Shown here piece after piece: positions 10,358-23,000 of a DNA stretch of 64,000 nucleotides. This DNA is from JACPYM01 sp963699175. GTDB lineage: Bacteria > Acidobacteriota > Blastocatellia > RBC074. Position 1 is the first letter of the stretch. The number at the start of each line of letters is the position of its first letter. The stretch lies in assembly GCA_963699175.1 (NCBI GenBank), contig OY969418.1, positions 2,418,001-2,482,000 of the forward strand, written 5' to 3'. The notes below the pieces were generated by a model. It searched no databases. It was not told the DNA's origin and saw only the letters and a list, made by a program, of their open reading frames with translations. Made by a program: the position numbers and the translations under genes.

Positions 10358-10388
10358 TTGACCCTTTGCGCCGGGTTAAGGTTATACT
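10358..10388 (+). promoter_or_regulatory. Possible sigma-70 promoter for the gene at 10466
   Basis: TTGACC (10358-10363) and TATACT (10383-10388) separated by 19 bp, about 78 bp before the start codon at 10466. The spacing is one or two bases longer than ideal. The rest of the 10191-10465 gap shows nothing else recognisable. Confidence 0.35.
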
Positions 10389-10465
10389 GCCTAAACATTT
10401 TTGCTTGCACGCAACTGACGCAAGGCAGGAAAGGCGGCAAGCAATTTGAAGAAACCGGACGAAAG

Positions 10466-10828
10466 ATGAAAGAAACACGCCTGCACAATATCCCGCGTTA
10501 TTGTTCGCTCGACGGCTTCACGGAAATGAGTTCGAGCTTTGACGGCGTGGCCATCCGTACACTCGGCCAGTTCGATACGGTCTGTGCCAAGACTCTCAAC
10601 AGCGACTATTACATTTTCATCCTCGACCCAGAGACCGGCAAAGCCCTGGTGCAAGGCGGACGCTTCTTCTCGCAGCCGATGGAGGCAACAGTGAGCGGCT
10701 CGACCTTTGGCGGCTGTATGCTCAAGATGGGCTGGTTGGGCATCGGGTTGCGGATTGAGATTTGTTATGACGGGAAACGGATTGTGACTTCGCCGGTGCG
10801 CTCGCTGATGATTGAGAAGGGCAATTAA
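10466..10828 (+). CDS. Conserved-looking small protein of unknown function
   Basis: A 120-residue protein starting MKETRLHNIPRY. The open frame extends upstream only through non-ATG codons over the likely promoter, so ATG 10466 (GGACGAAAG just upstream) is preferred. It has no signal peptide or membrane segment. The middle is beta-rich (VRTLGQF-type, YYIFILDPETG, ALVQGGRFF) and the C-terminus ends in SLMIEKGN. I do not recognise a family. The gene is convergent with the VanZ-like gene and overlaps its stop by four bases. Confidence 0.65.
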   Translation: MKETRLHNIPRYCSLDGFTEMSSSFDGVAIRTLGQFDTVCAKTLNSDYYIFILDPETGKALVQGGRFFSQPMEATVSGSTFGGCMLKMGWLGIGLRIEICYDGKRIVTSPVRSLMIEKGN

Positions 10829-11301
10829 TTCGCTTGTTTCATTTGCACTAGCCAAACTACCACCAACGCCGCTAAACCACCTGATATATCCAGCAAGCTA
10901 TCGTAAGGCGACGCCGTGCGGCTGGCTGTGAAGCTCTGATGCCATTCATCTAGTAAGGCCCAGAGGGCGACAATGACAAACGTCCACCCTGCCCAACGCC
11001 ATTCCCATTTCACTGGCGCACCCGCGCGAAACGCTCGCCACCATAAGCAAGCCAGAATCGCATACTCAGTGAAATGCGCAGCCTTGCGCGTTAAAAAGTG
11101 AACCCATTCGTATTGATGTTGGGTAATGGCAGGATAGACCAGTTGCAAGAACCACAGCAGCCGTGAGCCGGTCTGCTCGGCTGAGAAGGCGTCGGTCGAA
11201 AGGCTGAACATCGCCGCCATCCAGAGCAGTGGCGGCAACCAGTAACCGATTTTAGATTTTAGATTTTGGATTTTGGATTTTGAGTGCTGCGCCTGATTCA
11301 T
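10825..11301 (-). CDS. VanZ-like membrane protein
   Basis: About 158 residues with VanZ-family features: an N-terminal hydrophobic helix (GYWLPPLLWMAAMFSLS), RKAAHFTEYAIL, and LDEWHQSFTASRTASPYDSLLD followed by a final helix. VanZ relatives are small membrane proteins of unclear biochemical role, linked to glycopeptide response in some bacteria. The predicted start at 11301 lies inside an AT-rich repeat (11248-11327), and the first residues (SKSKIQNLKSKI) are repeat-encoded. The start is therefore uncertain; the native protein may begin closer to GYWLPP. Confidence 0.75.
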   Translation of the reverse strand: MNQAQHSKSKIQNLKSKIGYWLPPLLWMAAMFSLSTDAFSAEQTGSRLLWFLQLVYPAITQHQYEWVHFLTRKAAHFTEYAILACLWWRAFRAGAPVKWEWRWAGWTFVIVALWALLDEWHQSFTASRTASPYDSLLDISGGLAALVVVWLVQMKQAN

Positions 11302-11325
11302 AAATCCGCAATCCGCAATCCAAAA

Positions 11326-11327
<2 letters not shown>
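11248..11327. repeat. AT-rich octamer array, inverted pair
   Basis: Tandem GATTTTAG/GATTTTGG units (11248-11283) face a degenerate array of AATCCGC/AATCCAAA units (11302-11327) in inverted orientation. It covers the proposed VanZ start codon and reaches into the atpG stop codon. Related arrays occur at 26700-26802, 20615-20636 and 58090-58115. Confidence 0.6.
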
Positions 11328-12216
<889 letters not shown>

Positions 12217-12233
12217 AGTTAAATGAGATCATT

Positions 12234-12356
12234 CCTGGGAGCGCAGGCATCCTTGCCTGCTGGCTTGGCATTTGTAGCGCTGCTGTCGGGAGGATAGCCG
12301 CTGAATCAATGCCGACTCAAGCCACGCGAGCAGGCAAAAATGCCTGCGCTCCCAGG
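12234..12356. repeat. Long inverted repeat (CCTGGGAGCGCA family) between atpA and atpG
   Basis: Arms of 28 bp at 12234-12261 and 12329-12356 are complementary at 26 of 28 positions and separated by 67 bp. Each arm contains an inner small palindrome (AGGCA...TGCCT). The element begins 3 nt after the atpA stop and ends 17 nt before the atpG start. The outer 12 bp are shared with the repeat at 17643-17745. Confidence 0.85.
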
Positions 12357-12359
12357 GCG

Positions 12360-13895
<1,536 letters not shown>

Positions 13896-13927
13896 ATTCT
13901 CTCCAGTAGTTGATGGTTCGTGGCCAC

Positions 13928-14473
13928 TCAATTTGCATTCATCAGACGCTCTTTCATCTGCGCCAATTGGTTCTTGATCGAACCGTCATAAACCTTGCTG
14001 CCGAGGCGCGTCACTACGCCACCGATGATGTTCGGGTCGGTCTTGAATTGCAGCCGCACCTCTTTGCCCGTCGCTGCGCGCAGCTTGTCGTGCAAGAGCC
14101 TGCGCTCGTCATCATTGATCGCGCGTGCCGTCGTAACTTCTGCCGAAACGACGTTGGTGCGCACGTCCATCTCCCGCATCAAGGCTTTGACCATTTGATC
14201 GAGTTGATGCAGGCGATGGTTGGCGAGCAGCAATTGCAGGAAGTTTTGCGAAGTCTGCCGCAGCCGCAGCCGAGCAAGCAGGTCATTCAACACGGCGCGC
14301 TTACGCTCCTGCGCGAGCACAGGGCTAGCGAAAACTTCGCGTAATTGCTGGTGACTTTCGACCAACTTGGCGAACTGATTCAACTCCGCCGAAACTTCAT
14401 TGACCTCACGCTTCTCGATGATCACATCGGCAAGCGCGCGGGCGTAGCGATTGGCAATGGTGGCAACACTCAT
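13928..14473 (-). CDS. atpH: F-type ATP synthase delta subunit (OSCP-like)
   Basis: A 181-residue protein of normal length for delta. It starts MSVATIANRYARALADVI, has the family-typical FASPVL region and ends with the DPNIIGGVVTRLGSKVYDGSI motif that is the signature of delta/OSCP. It links the F1 head to the b stalk. It lies between the b-subunit gene and alpha, the standard order. A 33-bp heptamer array sits in the gap before it. Confidence 0.94.
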   Translation of the reverse strand: MSVATIANRYARALADVIIEKREVNEVSAELNQFAKLVESHQQLREVFASPVLAQERKRAVLNDLLARLRLRQTSQNFLQLLLANHRLHQLDQMVKALMREMDVRTNVVSAEVTTARAINDDERRLLHDKLRAATGKEVRLQFKTDPNIIGGVVTRLGSKVYDGSIKNQLAQMKERLMNAN

Positions 14474-14480
14474 AACTCGA

Positions 14481-14513
14481 AGTAGTCAGTAGTCAGTAGT
14501 CAGTAGTCAGTAG
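14481..14513. repeat. Tandem AGTAGTC heptamer array
   Basis: Four full AGTAGTC units plus a partial fifth, between the atpF stop and the atpH start. The unit differs by one base from the GTAGACA/TCTACTG heptamers at 19737-19904 and 28034-28140. Confidence 0.85.
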
Positions 14514-14542
14514 CGTTCTAGTTTGCCGCTGCCCAGCGACTG

Positions 14543-15088
14543 CTAACTCACTTTCGTTAATTCCTCGCTGACGCGTTGCAAGAGCCGGGCGTCGTCCTGC
14601 GGGGTAAGTTCACGGCGAATCAACTGTTCGGCCAATTCGACGGACTTGTTGGCGGTAAACTCGCGCAACTGCACCAGCGCGGTTTGTTTCGCGCCTTCAA
14701 TCTCGCGCTGCGCAGTAATGCGCAGCTTTGCTGCGTCGGCTATGGCCTCGGCTTCCAGACGGGCGCGTTCGGTTTGCGCTTCGCGCTCGGCCTGATTGCG
14801 AATCTCAGCCAATTCGGTATCCAGTTTGTTCAGCCGCGCGTTAAGCTCATTCATCTTTGCTTCAGCTTCGGCTTTTTCTCTGGCCGCGCGGTCAAGTGTG
14901 GTGCGCACTTCGGCCAGACGCGTGGTAAAAAAATCGCGCACCGGTTTGCGCAACAGATAATAAAGGATTCCGACGAAGAAGATTAAATTGACGGCTTTCG
15001 GAATAGCAGGGTGCAGCCCTTCAGCGAGCAGCACTGGGTGAAAGAAAATAGCAGGTATAAAAGATCGAAGCTGGGCGATGCTTTTCAT
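14543..15088 (-). CDS. atpF: F-type ATP synthase b subunit
   Basis: A 181-residue protein. It has a hydrophobic segment (AVNLIFFVGILYYLL, about residues 32-46) followed by RKPVRDFFTTR and a long charged coiled-coil rich in Ala, Glu, Lys and Arg. This is the b-subunit layout: one membrane helix plus the peripheral stalk. The upstream gene is a second b-type subunit, so the stator is probably a b/b' heterodimer. An AGGAG lies about 14 nt upstream of ATG 15088, somewhat distant. Confidence 0.92.
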   Translation of the reverse strand: MKSIAQLRSFIPAIFFHPVLLAEGLHPAIPKAVNLIFFVGILYYLLRKPVRDFFTTRLAEVRTTLDRAAREKAEAEAKMNELNARLNKLDTELAEIRNQAEREAQTERARLEAEAIADAAKLRITAQREIEGAKQTALVQLREFTANKSVELAEQLIRRELTPQDDARLLQRVSEELTKVS

Positions 15089-15124
15089 TCGTGCTTGGTT
15101 TCTCCTCTTCCCCTTCAGGGCAGT

Positions 15125-15589
15125 CTAGCCAACTTGGCGCTTCAAGATTTGCGATGAAATGGTTGCCGCCATCGTGCGCGCTTCATTCTCTAAGTTCTGG
15201 CGCGCCCGCTCGGACTGTTGGGCTATCTCTTCTTTAGCGGCGGCGATCTGCGTGAAGGTCTCCTGCTTGACCTGTTCTATCATTTGTTGGCGTGCGGCTA
15301 GGGCTTCCTTCCGTTGCGCTTCGAGCAATTGATAAGCCGCCGCGCGCGCACCACGGACTTCATCTTCGTACTTCCTCAACCGCTCGTCGTATTGCGCGAG
15401 CAGATTTTTCGCTTCGACCAAACGGCCCGCGCCCAAATGCTCGCGCTCGTCCAGGATGCGGTTGATCGGGGCAAACAGAGTGCGATTGAGTATGAAGATC
15501 AAGAGCAGGATGCTGATAAAAATAAAAAGGAAGGAGCCATCAATGCTCAGCACGCCCCCTTCCAAAATCAGCACAAAGGCAGGAATCAC
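15125..15589 (-). CDS. F-type ATP synthase second b-type (b') subunit
   Basis: A 154-residue b-family protein. One N-terminal membrane helix (SFLFIFISILLLIFIL) is followed by NRTLFAPINRILDERE, the conserved b-subunit junction, then a long coiled coil. The frame continues upstream to a TTG, but GTG 15589 (VIPAFVLILEGG) is preferred because GAGGAG lies 9 nt before it. It is the first gene of the operon, behind a promoter-like sequence at 15671-15700. The subunits a and c, which normally precede b, are absent from the window. Confidence 0.88.
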   Translation of the reverse strand: MIPAFVLILEGGVLSIDGSFLFIFISILLLIFILNRTLFAPINRILDEREHLGAGRLVEAKNLLAQYDERLRKYEDEVRGARAAAYQLLEAQRKEALAARQQMIEQVKQETFTQIAAAKEEIAQQSERARQNLENEARTMAATISSQILKRQVG

Positions 15590-15670
15590 CGCGTCACTCT
15601 CCTCAAGCGTTTCTGCTAACCGCCCACAGGCAGCGTCAGCGCAAATTTCCGGCAAAAATTTAAGTCGGGA

Positions 15671-15700
15671 TAATTAGCACATCGTTTCACAAAGTGTCAA
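15671..15700 (-). promoter_or_regulatory. Probable sigma-70 promoter of the ATP synthase operon
   Basis: On the minus strand TTGACA (15695-15700) is followed after 18 bp by TAATTA (15671-15676), about 80 bp upstream of the b' start at 15589. The -35 box is perfect and the -10 box is weak. It supports the b' gene being the true first gene of the operon. Confidence 0.55.
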
Positions 15701-15761
15701 CGCGAGCGCAAAAAAACGGCTGGTCATTCGTAATTTTGCGCTGACTGCTGGCTGTTGTGGC

Positions 15762-17630
15762 TCACTTAATGTTGATTCGCACCGTATTCGCCGCCCGTCC
15801 CTCAATCGTCAACACAACATCCACCTCGCCGCGCCCAGCCAGACTGCGCGGAACGCTCAAATTGGCTTGATCCACGCCGACCAACTGCCCTTGTGCGCCT
15901 GCAAAAGTGACTGGCGCATTCTGCCCGCCGATGGTCGCTGTCGCAGCCGCCATTGAATTCACGAAGCGAAAGCCGGTGCCAAAAAGCACCAGAAAGATTT
16001 GTTGGCTGGCATCACTCAGGTCAATCGGGATCGCCACAAACTGGTTTTGTGCCGGATCGAAGCGGCCAATCGGCTCGGTCGTTTGTGAGCCATTGGCCAG
16101 CACGCGCACCAAGACTGCGGCAGGCAAGCCACTCCCGCTCGCATTGGCAGTAAAAATAGCGGGCGCAACACGCGTGACATTGACGCTCTGTGCAATGATT
16201 GCGCCCTGGTTGTTGGTAAACGTCACGCGCCCCTGCCCCGGCGCGGTGTTCTGTGGAATTTGATAATTGACCTGGGTTGGCGAAACGTAAAACAACGGCG
16301 CAGCCCGTTCCACTCCCATTACATCAGTCAGGGTTACACGCGTCCCTTGCAGAGTGGTCGGCAGTGGCGTCGTGGTCGCACTTTGCGTGCCCGTCGCCAA
16401 ACTCGTGCCGAAGGCCGCCACAATGGATTCCGGCGCTAAAGACGGAAGATAATTGGCTGCTGAGACGTTGCTGAGCGCACTGTTGATCAGCCGGTAGATG
16501 TTGCCGTTGTCCGAGCATGCGTAAAGCTCGCCAGCCTCGTCTTCGCCAAACGACGTGATGCCAAAGCTCAGATCGAAGACCGTGCGCACCTGCCCGTTCT
16601 CCCGCACGTAGATCGTGCCGAAGCAATAATCAGCAAAGATGTATGCGCCCGGCGTCAACGTGCCTGCCGCGCCGCGATAGACATAGCCGCCCGTCACCGA
16701 ACCCGAACAGTTGCTGCCAACGTGCTGGTATTCGTAGATCGGGGGCGTGAACTTCGAGTCGTTACACGAGCCGGGGCCGAGGTTGGTGCAGCGCGTGCCT
16801 TCCAACACGCGCCAGCCGTAGTTTCCGCCGAGCCGGATGATGTCAATCTCTTCGACTATGCCCTGGCCGACATCGCCGCAATAAAGCTCATCTGTCTGGC
16901 GATCAAACGAGAAGCGCCAAGGATTGCGCAAGCCCAGCGCGTAGATTTCATCGCGCCCCGGCGTGCTGCCGAAAAACGGATTGGTCGAAGGCGACGAATA
17001 GGGCACGCTGCCGTTCGCGTTGTCTACATCAATGCGCAGTATCTTGCCCAACAGTTCTTCGATGTTTTGCGCGCGGTTGCCCGGATCGTTGGCGCTGCCA
17101 CCGTCGCCCATGCCGATGTACAAATAACCGTCTTTGCCGAAAGCGAGCATCCCCCCGTTGTGATTGGCGAAAGGTTGCGCGATGGTCAGCAGCACTTTTT
17201 CTTCAGTCTCGGCGACATTGGCGTCAGTAGCTGAAACTTTGTATTCGGCAATCACCGTTGCGCCATCCGTGCGGCGCGTGTAATTGACGAAGAAGCGCCG
17301 GTTGGTTTTGTACTGTGGATGAAAGGCCAGCCCCAACAGCCCGCGCTCGCCGCCCGACAGGACTCTGGCTGTGATGTCTAAAAAGACTGTCGTCGTGCGC
17401 GAGCCTGGTTGCAGCACGCGGATGCGTCCAGGTTGTTCGAGGATGAAGAGCCGGTTGCTTGAGTCGCGCGCGCTGGTGATGAAGGTTGGCGCTTGCAAGC
17501 CGCTCAAGAACGGGTCGAGTTGCAGCGCGTTGGTAGATTGCGCTGAACTGATTATGTGGCGCTCTACGAGCCAGATGATTGAGACGCACAAGCAAGCACA
17601 ACAGAGAACGTTGACGAGAGATTTACGCAT
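15762..17630 (-). CDS. Secreted PQQ-dependent glucose/sorbosone dehydrogenase-like protein with TIGR03437 C-terminus
   Basis: A 622-residue protein. The start MRKSLVNVLCC (17630) has a perfect AGGAGG 6 nt upstream; the longer open frame runs into a palindromic repeat and is rejected. A signal-peptide-like segment is followed by a six-bladed propeller of the soluble aldose sugar dehydrogenase type: FILEQPGRIRVL, GERGLLGLAFHPQY, ANHNGGMLAFGKDGYLYIGMGDGG, RNPWRFSFD, NYGWRVLEGT and a Cys-bearing loop. Family members oxidise sugars with PQQ as cofactor; the acceptor is unknown. The last 220 residues (from NVSAANYLPSLAPESIVAAFG) form the same C-terminal module as in the two metalloproteases. Confidence 0.87.
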   Translation of the reverse strand: MRKSLVNVLCCACLCVSIIWLVERHIISSAQSTNALQLDPFLSGLQAPTFITSARDSSNRLFILEQPGRIRVLQPGSRTTTVFLDITARVLSGGERGLLGLAFHPQYKTNRRFFVNYTRRTDGATVIAEYKVSATDANVAETEEKVLLTIAQPFANHNGGMLAFGKDGYLYIGMGDGGSANDPGNRAQNIEELLGKILRIDVDNANGSVPYSSPSTNPFFGSTPGRDEIYALGLRNPWRFSFDRQTDELYCGDVGQGIVEEIDIIRLGGNYGWRVLEGTRCTNLGPGSCNDSKFTPPIYEYQHVGSNCSGSVTGGYVYRGAAGTLTPGAYIFADYCFGTIYVRENGQVRTVFDLSFGITSFGEDEAGELYACSDNGNIYRLINSALSNVSAANYLPSLAPESIVAAFGTSLATGTQSATTTPLPTTLQGTRVTLTDVMGVERAAPLFYVSPTQVNYQIPQNTAPGQGRVTFTNNQGAIIAQSVNVTRVAPAIFTANASGSGLPAAVLVRVLANGSQTTEPIGRFDPAQNQFVAIPIDLSDASQQIFLVLFGTGFRFVNSMAAATATIGGQNAPVTFAGAQGQLVGVDQANLSVPRSLAGRGEVDVVLTIEGRAANTVRINIK

Positions 17631-17642
17631 CGGTTCCTCCTG

Positions 17643-17745
17643 CCTGGGAGCGCACGCGGCTCGCGTGCGGGGTCTGGGAAGCGTAGCGCGTGGCCCGGCA
17701 GGTAAACCCGCCAACCCTCGCACGCGAGCCGCGTGCGCTCCCAGG
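17643..17745. repeat. Perfect 27-bp inverted repeat (CCTGGGAGCGCA family) at a gene start
   Basis: Arms at 17643-17669 and 17719-17745 are perfectly complementary (27/27), separated by 49 bp, and GC-rich with internal CGCACGCGGCTCGCGTGCG symmetry. The element abuts the Shine-Dalgarno of the gene starting at 17630. Confidence 0.9.
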
Positions 17746-17809
17746 GACGCACGCCGCATACAATTTGAATAGTAGGGGCAAAGTTTTCAGTCGGGGGTGA
17801 AGAAACACG

Positions 17810-19729
17810 CTACAAGATTTCACGCGCCTCGCCCACGCGCCGCGTCACGCGTTGGCGGTCGAGGTATTCTAGCAAAGGGATGGCGTACTTGCGCGAGACG
17901 CCGGTCAAATCTTTGAACGCGCCGACATCCAGCTTCGCGCCGTGCTGCGCCTTGTGCTGTTGCAAGAGCGTGCGCAGTTTTTCGAGCGCCTCGCGGTGAA
18001 AAAGTAGCTCGCCCACACGCACCAATTCGCCGCTGCTGATGAGCATTTGCGCAAAGCGTTGCGCGCGGCCTGCGTCTATGCCGTGCTGCGGCGCCGCTTG
18101 CGCAATCGCTTCTTCCAACGCAAGCGGTTGCAGCGCGGCCTCGGCGTAGAGCTTGGCCAAATGATCTTTGGCAGCTTGCTCTTCGGGCGAGAGCGCGACG
18201 CGGTGTGTGCTCAAGCGCAGCAAATCTTTTTCGGCGGCAATCTCGTTGCGTTCGGCCAGTTGATTGATAACGGAGCGGAAGACGTCGGCGTGTGTACGGG
18301 AAAAGAGCCGCTCACGCAACTCTTCGCGTCCCATCCCGGCAGCCAGCGGCGTCTTCTGGTGAAACTCTTTGAGGGTCGCACGCACGCGCTTGGCCAACTC
18401 ATCGAACGGCGCTTTGGCGATCAACCGCAGCGGGTTGGTTGAGACGGCGACGAGTCGCCGCGCTTTCGTCCACTTGTCTGTCGCTTGTCGAATGGCTGCA
18501 TCGGGCGCACCGCTGCGCGCGGCCAATTCAGCGTAGCTTGCCGTGCGCTCGTCAGCCAACTCCACCAACAACGCCAAACGTTCGGCTTCATCAGCGGCGG
18601 CGAGTTTTTCGAGCTGCGCGACGACTTTAGCTTTCTCGCGCGCGCGGTGTTTGGCCGGCAACGCGTCCACCACCATCCCGCCACCAATCGTGATCGTCGG
18701 TGAGTAGCTGCGGATGATGAAATGATCGCCGGGCAAGGCGAGCGTGGGCGCTTCCAGCCGCAATTGCGCAAAAGCCGCTGCGCCAGGCGCGAGTTCGGTC
18801 TGGCTGAGCAAGACTACACGCGCCAGAACTTCCGCCGTGCCGCAATGCAGATGCACACGCGCACGTGAACGTAGCGGACGCGGCGCGGATTTAAGCAATT
18901 GCAATTTGACATCTAACAACTGTGTAGCTTGCAAACGTCCAGCGGGCGCGACGGCCTGGCCGCGCGTGATTTCGCTGATCTCCAGGCCTTGCAGATTGAT
19001 GGCTGTGCGTTCGCCGGCGACGGCTTGCGGCGTTGTTTTGCCGTGAACCTGCAAGCTGCGGGCTTTGGCGCGCAGACCATTCGAGGGTAGCACTTCCAAT
19101 TCATCACCGGTTTTGATCTGGCCTGCGATCAATGTGCCGGTAGTAACGGTACCGAAGCCTTTGATCGTAAAGACGCGGTCAATCGGCAAGCGCGCGACGG
19201 CCTGCTGGTCGCGCTCGGCCACCTGTTTCGCCAAATCGCCTAACGTCCTTTTCAATGGCTCGATGCCCGCGCCCGTGCGCGAGCTAACGCGCAGGATCGG
19301 CGCGCCTTCCAAAAATGAACCGGCGACATAGTCGGTCACTTCGGCTTCCACCAACTCGGCAAACTCATCGTCTACCAAGTCGCATTTAGTGATGACGATC
19401 AAGCCCGCTTTGATTTCGAGCAAGCGACAGATGTCGAAATGTTCGCGCGTCTGCGGCATCAGGCTTTCATCCGCCGCGACGACCAGCATTACCAGATCGA
19501 GGCCGTGCGCGCCCGCCAACATATTTTTGACAAAGCGTTCGTGCCCCGGCACGTCCACAAAACCGAAATGGACATCGCCTACGGTCAAATCGGCAAAGCC
19601 GATGTCAATCGTGATGCCGCGTTCTTTCTCTTCTTTGAGCCGGTCGGCATCCACGCCCGTCAACGCTTTGACGAGCGCAGTCTTGCCATGATCAATGTGG
19701 CCGGCAGTGCCGACGATGATGCGTTTCAT
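17810..19729 (-). CDS. selB: Selenocysteine-specific translation elongation factor
   Basis: A 639-residue GTPase. The G motifs AGHIDHGKT, ERGITID, DVPGH and TKCD are present, followed by EF-Tu-like beta-barrel domains (IKGFGTVTTGTLIAGQI). A long C-terminal part made of winged-helix modules (LTGVSRKYAIPLLEYLDRQRVTRRVG at the end) binds the SECIS hairpin. This architecture is specific to SelB, which brings Sec-tRNA to UGA codons. ATG 19729 is used; the longer frame upstream is translated from heptamer repeats. No clear Shine-Dalgarno precedes it. selA, selD and selC are not in the window. Confidence 0.94.
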   Translation of the reverse strand: MKRIIVGTAGHIDHGKTALVKALTGVDADRLKEEKERGITIDIGFADLTVGDVHFGFVDVPGHERFVKNMLAGAHGLDLVMLVVAADESLMPQTREHFDICRLLEIKAGLIVITKCDLVDDEFAELVEAEVTDYVAGSFLEGAPILRVSSRTGAGIEPLKRTLGDLAKQVAERDQQAVARLPIDRVFTIKGFGTVTTGTLIAGQIKTGDELEVLPSNGLRAKARSLQVHGKTTPQAVAGERTAINLQGLEISEITRGQAVAPAGRLQATQLLDVKLQLLKSAPRPLRSRARVHLHCGTAEVLARVVLLSQTELAPGAAAFAQLRLEAPTLALPGDHFIIRSYSPTITIGGGMVVDALPAKHRAREKAKVVAQLEKLAAADEAERLALLVELADERTASYAELAARSGAPDAAIRQATDKWTKARRLVAVSTNPLRLIAKAPFDELAKRVRATLKEFHQKTPLAAGMGREELRERLFSRTHADVFRSVINQLAERNEIAAEKDLLRLSTHRVALSPEEQAAKDHLAKLYAEAALQPLALEEAIAQAAPQHGIDAGRAQRFAQMLISSGELVRVGELLFHREALEKLRTLLQQHKAQHGAKLDVGAFKDLTGVSRKYAIPLLEYLDRQRVTRRVGEAREIL

Positions 19730-19736
19730 AGAAGAA

Positions 19737-19907
<171 letters not shown>

Positions 19908-20029
19908 TCAGTCTCCAAATCAACTTGAAGATCAAGCTGGCATCGTCAAGAATAGGCGGCATCCCCTGACATAAGAATTACCGATACGATTCTCAACGGC
20001 TCACAAAAACACAGGGATAAGCTTTCGAG

Positions 20030-23000
20030 ATGAGTACAACACCGGGATCAATCGCACCGCGCCGTCCGTGGCCGAAACGGTTGCTGCGCATCGCCGCTTT
20101 GCTGTTAATACTCTTGATCGTGTTGGCATTGGGCGTGGGGCTGTACCTGCGCTCGAAGCGCTTCAGTCGCCTGGTGGCCGACCAGATTGAAAAGAGCGCG
20201 CGCGATTACGGCTTGCGCGTGGAGGTGGGTGAATTCGGCTATCGCTGGGCGCTCAAGACCGCGCGGCTGCACGACCTGCAAGTCTATAATCAGCAGACTG
20301 GCCAACTCATTGCCACCATCAAACTGGCTGACCTGACGGTTTCATTGCCTGATCTCTATGCGCTCAAGCTGCAACGCCAAGTCGTCTTGGAAAAACTGGC
20401 GCTGGATGGCGTGGAGTTGCGCGTGGAGTTGGATGCGCAAGGGCGCTCCAATTTTGAAGGCTTCCACCAACCGGAGAAGAAATCCGAACGCATCAAGATT
20501 GATACGTCGAAACTGATGGCGACGCTCAAGCAGAGCAAGCTGTCCTTCAATGATCAGCAACATCACTTCACTCTGACCTTGGACGGCATAGAAGCGCAGG
20601 TCGAGCCGAGCGGGCAAATCTCAAATCTCAAATCAAGCCTCACTGCGTCAACAGGCAGTCTCAGCTACGAAGGCCGCAGCACGCCAATCGAGAAGCTTAC
20701 GGCGAACGCAAAAATCAACGACTCTGGCGCAGAGATCGAAAGCCTGAAGCTGGTTTCCGGCCTGGGCGAAATCTCGGCAAGCGGCAAGCTCGAAGAGTGG
20801 AAGGCATTGCGCTACGGCTTGGACGTAGACGCACAGACAGATTTGGTGGAAGTGCTACGCGTTTTTGCGCCGAACGTAAAGATGAAAGGGCGCGCCAACG
20901 CGCGTGGCCGTGTGGAAGGTACGACTGATGCGAACGCACGGCTTGCTTTCAAGGGAAATGCGGAAGCGCCTGATTTACAGGTTGAAAATGCGCGCCTGCG
21001 CAACGCTTCGGTCGGCGCAGTGAACGTGATTGTCGAAGGCGGCAAGGTCAATTTCGAAGGTGACCGTGCGCGAGCAGAAACGCTCCTGGTCGAAACGGCC
21101 AAGCTCGGCAATGTCGCGTTGAATTCGTTCAGGGGCGAGTTTAAGGATGGGCGCACGAGCGTGACTGCGCCAGCCGCGACTGCCGCGCACGTCGCGTGGC
21201 CGGACGGGCAGGCAAGTGATGCGGTGGTGCGCAGTGTCAACTTCACGCTCAAAGACAAGCGCATCACGGCAGACGGCGCAGTTGCCATCGCAGGTGGCAA
21301 GGCAGGCAGATTGCAGTTTGGCCGCGCGACCGCACAAGCCAAAGTGGATGGCGCGCTGCTGACGCTCACCAACTTTCAGGTCAGCGCGCTCGAAGGCACG
21401 GCCAAGGGGCAGGCCACCGTGCAACTGGCGCGCAACGGCGTGACGAAAGTCAAAGCCAGCTTCGCCGAATTGGCGACAGGCCGTCTGCTAGCATTGACTC
21501 CGCTCACAACCGATCAAGTGCCATTGAGCGGCAAGGTGCAGGGCGAGGCCGACATCAGCTTCGTCAACTCTGCGCCTGAACGTTTGAGTGGCACCATCAA
21601 AGCCAACTTCGAGGGCAAAGGTGACGAACGTATTGACGCGCTGCCGGTCAACGGTGATGTGGTTTTGCAGGCTAACAACGGCGCATTCAACATTCAGCAA
21701 CTACAACTCAATACCGACGTCAGCCAGCTTACGGCGAGCGGGCGCATAGCGTTGCAAGCAGGCGAGGGCAATTCCGACTTACAGGTCTCGCTCACTTCGA
21801 GCGAGGCCAGCCAACTCCTCACGATTGCCAAAGCTTTTCCCGCCGCCGCGCAATACATCAAGGACTACGAGCCGTTGCTGACCGGCAATCTGCAATTCAA
21901 CGGGCGACTGACCGGCAAGCTAGAGCAACCGACGATTGAAGGCGACTTCAATGCCGCGAGCGTCGGCATGCGCGACGCGCTCCTGGGCAGCTTGACCGGC
22001 AAGCTTTACGTCGCGCCGAACGAGTTGCGCGTGCAGAGCGGCTTGCTCAACGCCTCGAACGGCGGCACGTTGAAATTCGATTTGGCGACGCCACTGGGTG
22101 ACAACACAGCGAATAGTGGCAAGCTCGATGCGGTGATTGACAAGCTCGAACTGGAAGCCGTGCTGGCGGCGGCAGGCGCGCCGTCGGTGATGCAGTTCAT
22201 CACGGGCAATGTGACAGGCGAGGCGCATCTGACCGGCTTGCCGAAAGCGATGCAGGGTGGCGGCAGGCTCAATCTGGTTGACGGCACGATTGCCCATCAG
22301 GCAGCGGAATTGGCGCAGGTGGATTTCAAGCTCGATGGACAGAAGGTGATGCTAGAAAAGCTGGAAGCGCGTTTGTTGCAAAGCGCGCTGGTGGCCAGCG
22401 GCCAACTCGATCTGGAAAAGAAGACTTATCAACTCAACGGCGACGCGAAACAAATTGCCTTGAACCGCCTGGCCGAGGCGCTCGAACTCACGACTGCGCA
22501 AGTGACCGGTACGGCGGATGCCAATTTCAGCCTGAGCGGCTCGCTCGACAAGGTTGAAGATCTGAAAGTCGAGTTGACAGCACAGGGCCAGAACATTTTG
22601 GTCAACGGGCGCAACACGGGCGATTTGAAGCTTGTGGCGCGCACCAGCGCGGGCGGGCGGATTGATGCCGAATTGACTACTGGCATCTTGGCTGCATCGG
22701 GCGGCCAGCCGCAACTGATTCGCGGCAGCATCGAGCTGCGTAGCGAGGGCCGCCCCATCGTGATCGAGAGCGACTTGAATAACATTGACGTGGCCTCGGT
22801 GCTGAACATCGTTGCGGCTGATCTGGCTGCGAGCTTTACGGGCAAGTTCAACGGCAAGCTGCGCATCACCGGCCCGACGGTCAACGCGCGTGGCGAAGCG
22901 ACGGCGGATTTGTTGCGTGGTGGGTTGACGCTGGACGGCGTCGAATTGCAGTTGCAGGGTTACCAGATCAACGTGCAGACGCCGCTTGTCGTTGCGCTCG

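Noticed and set aside
17631..17759. Upstream extension of the glucose/sorbosone dehydrogenase-like protein
   Set aside because: The added residues are translated from the palindromic repeat; a perfect Shine-Dalgarno lies before ATG 17630.
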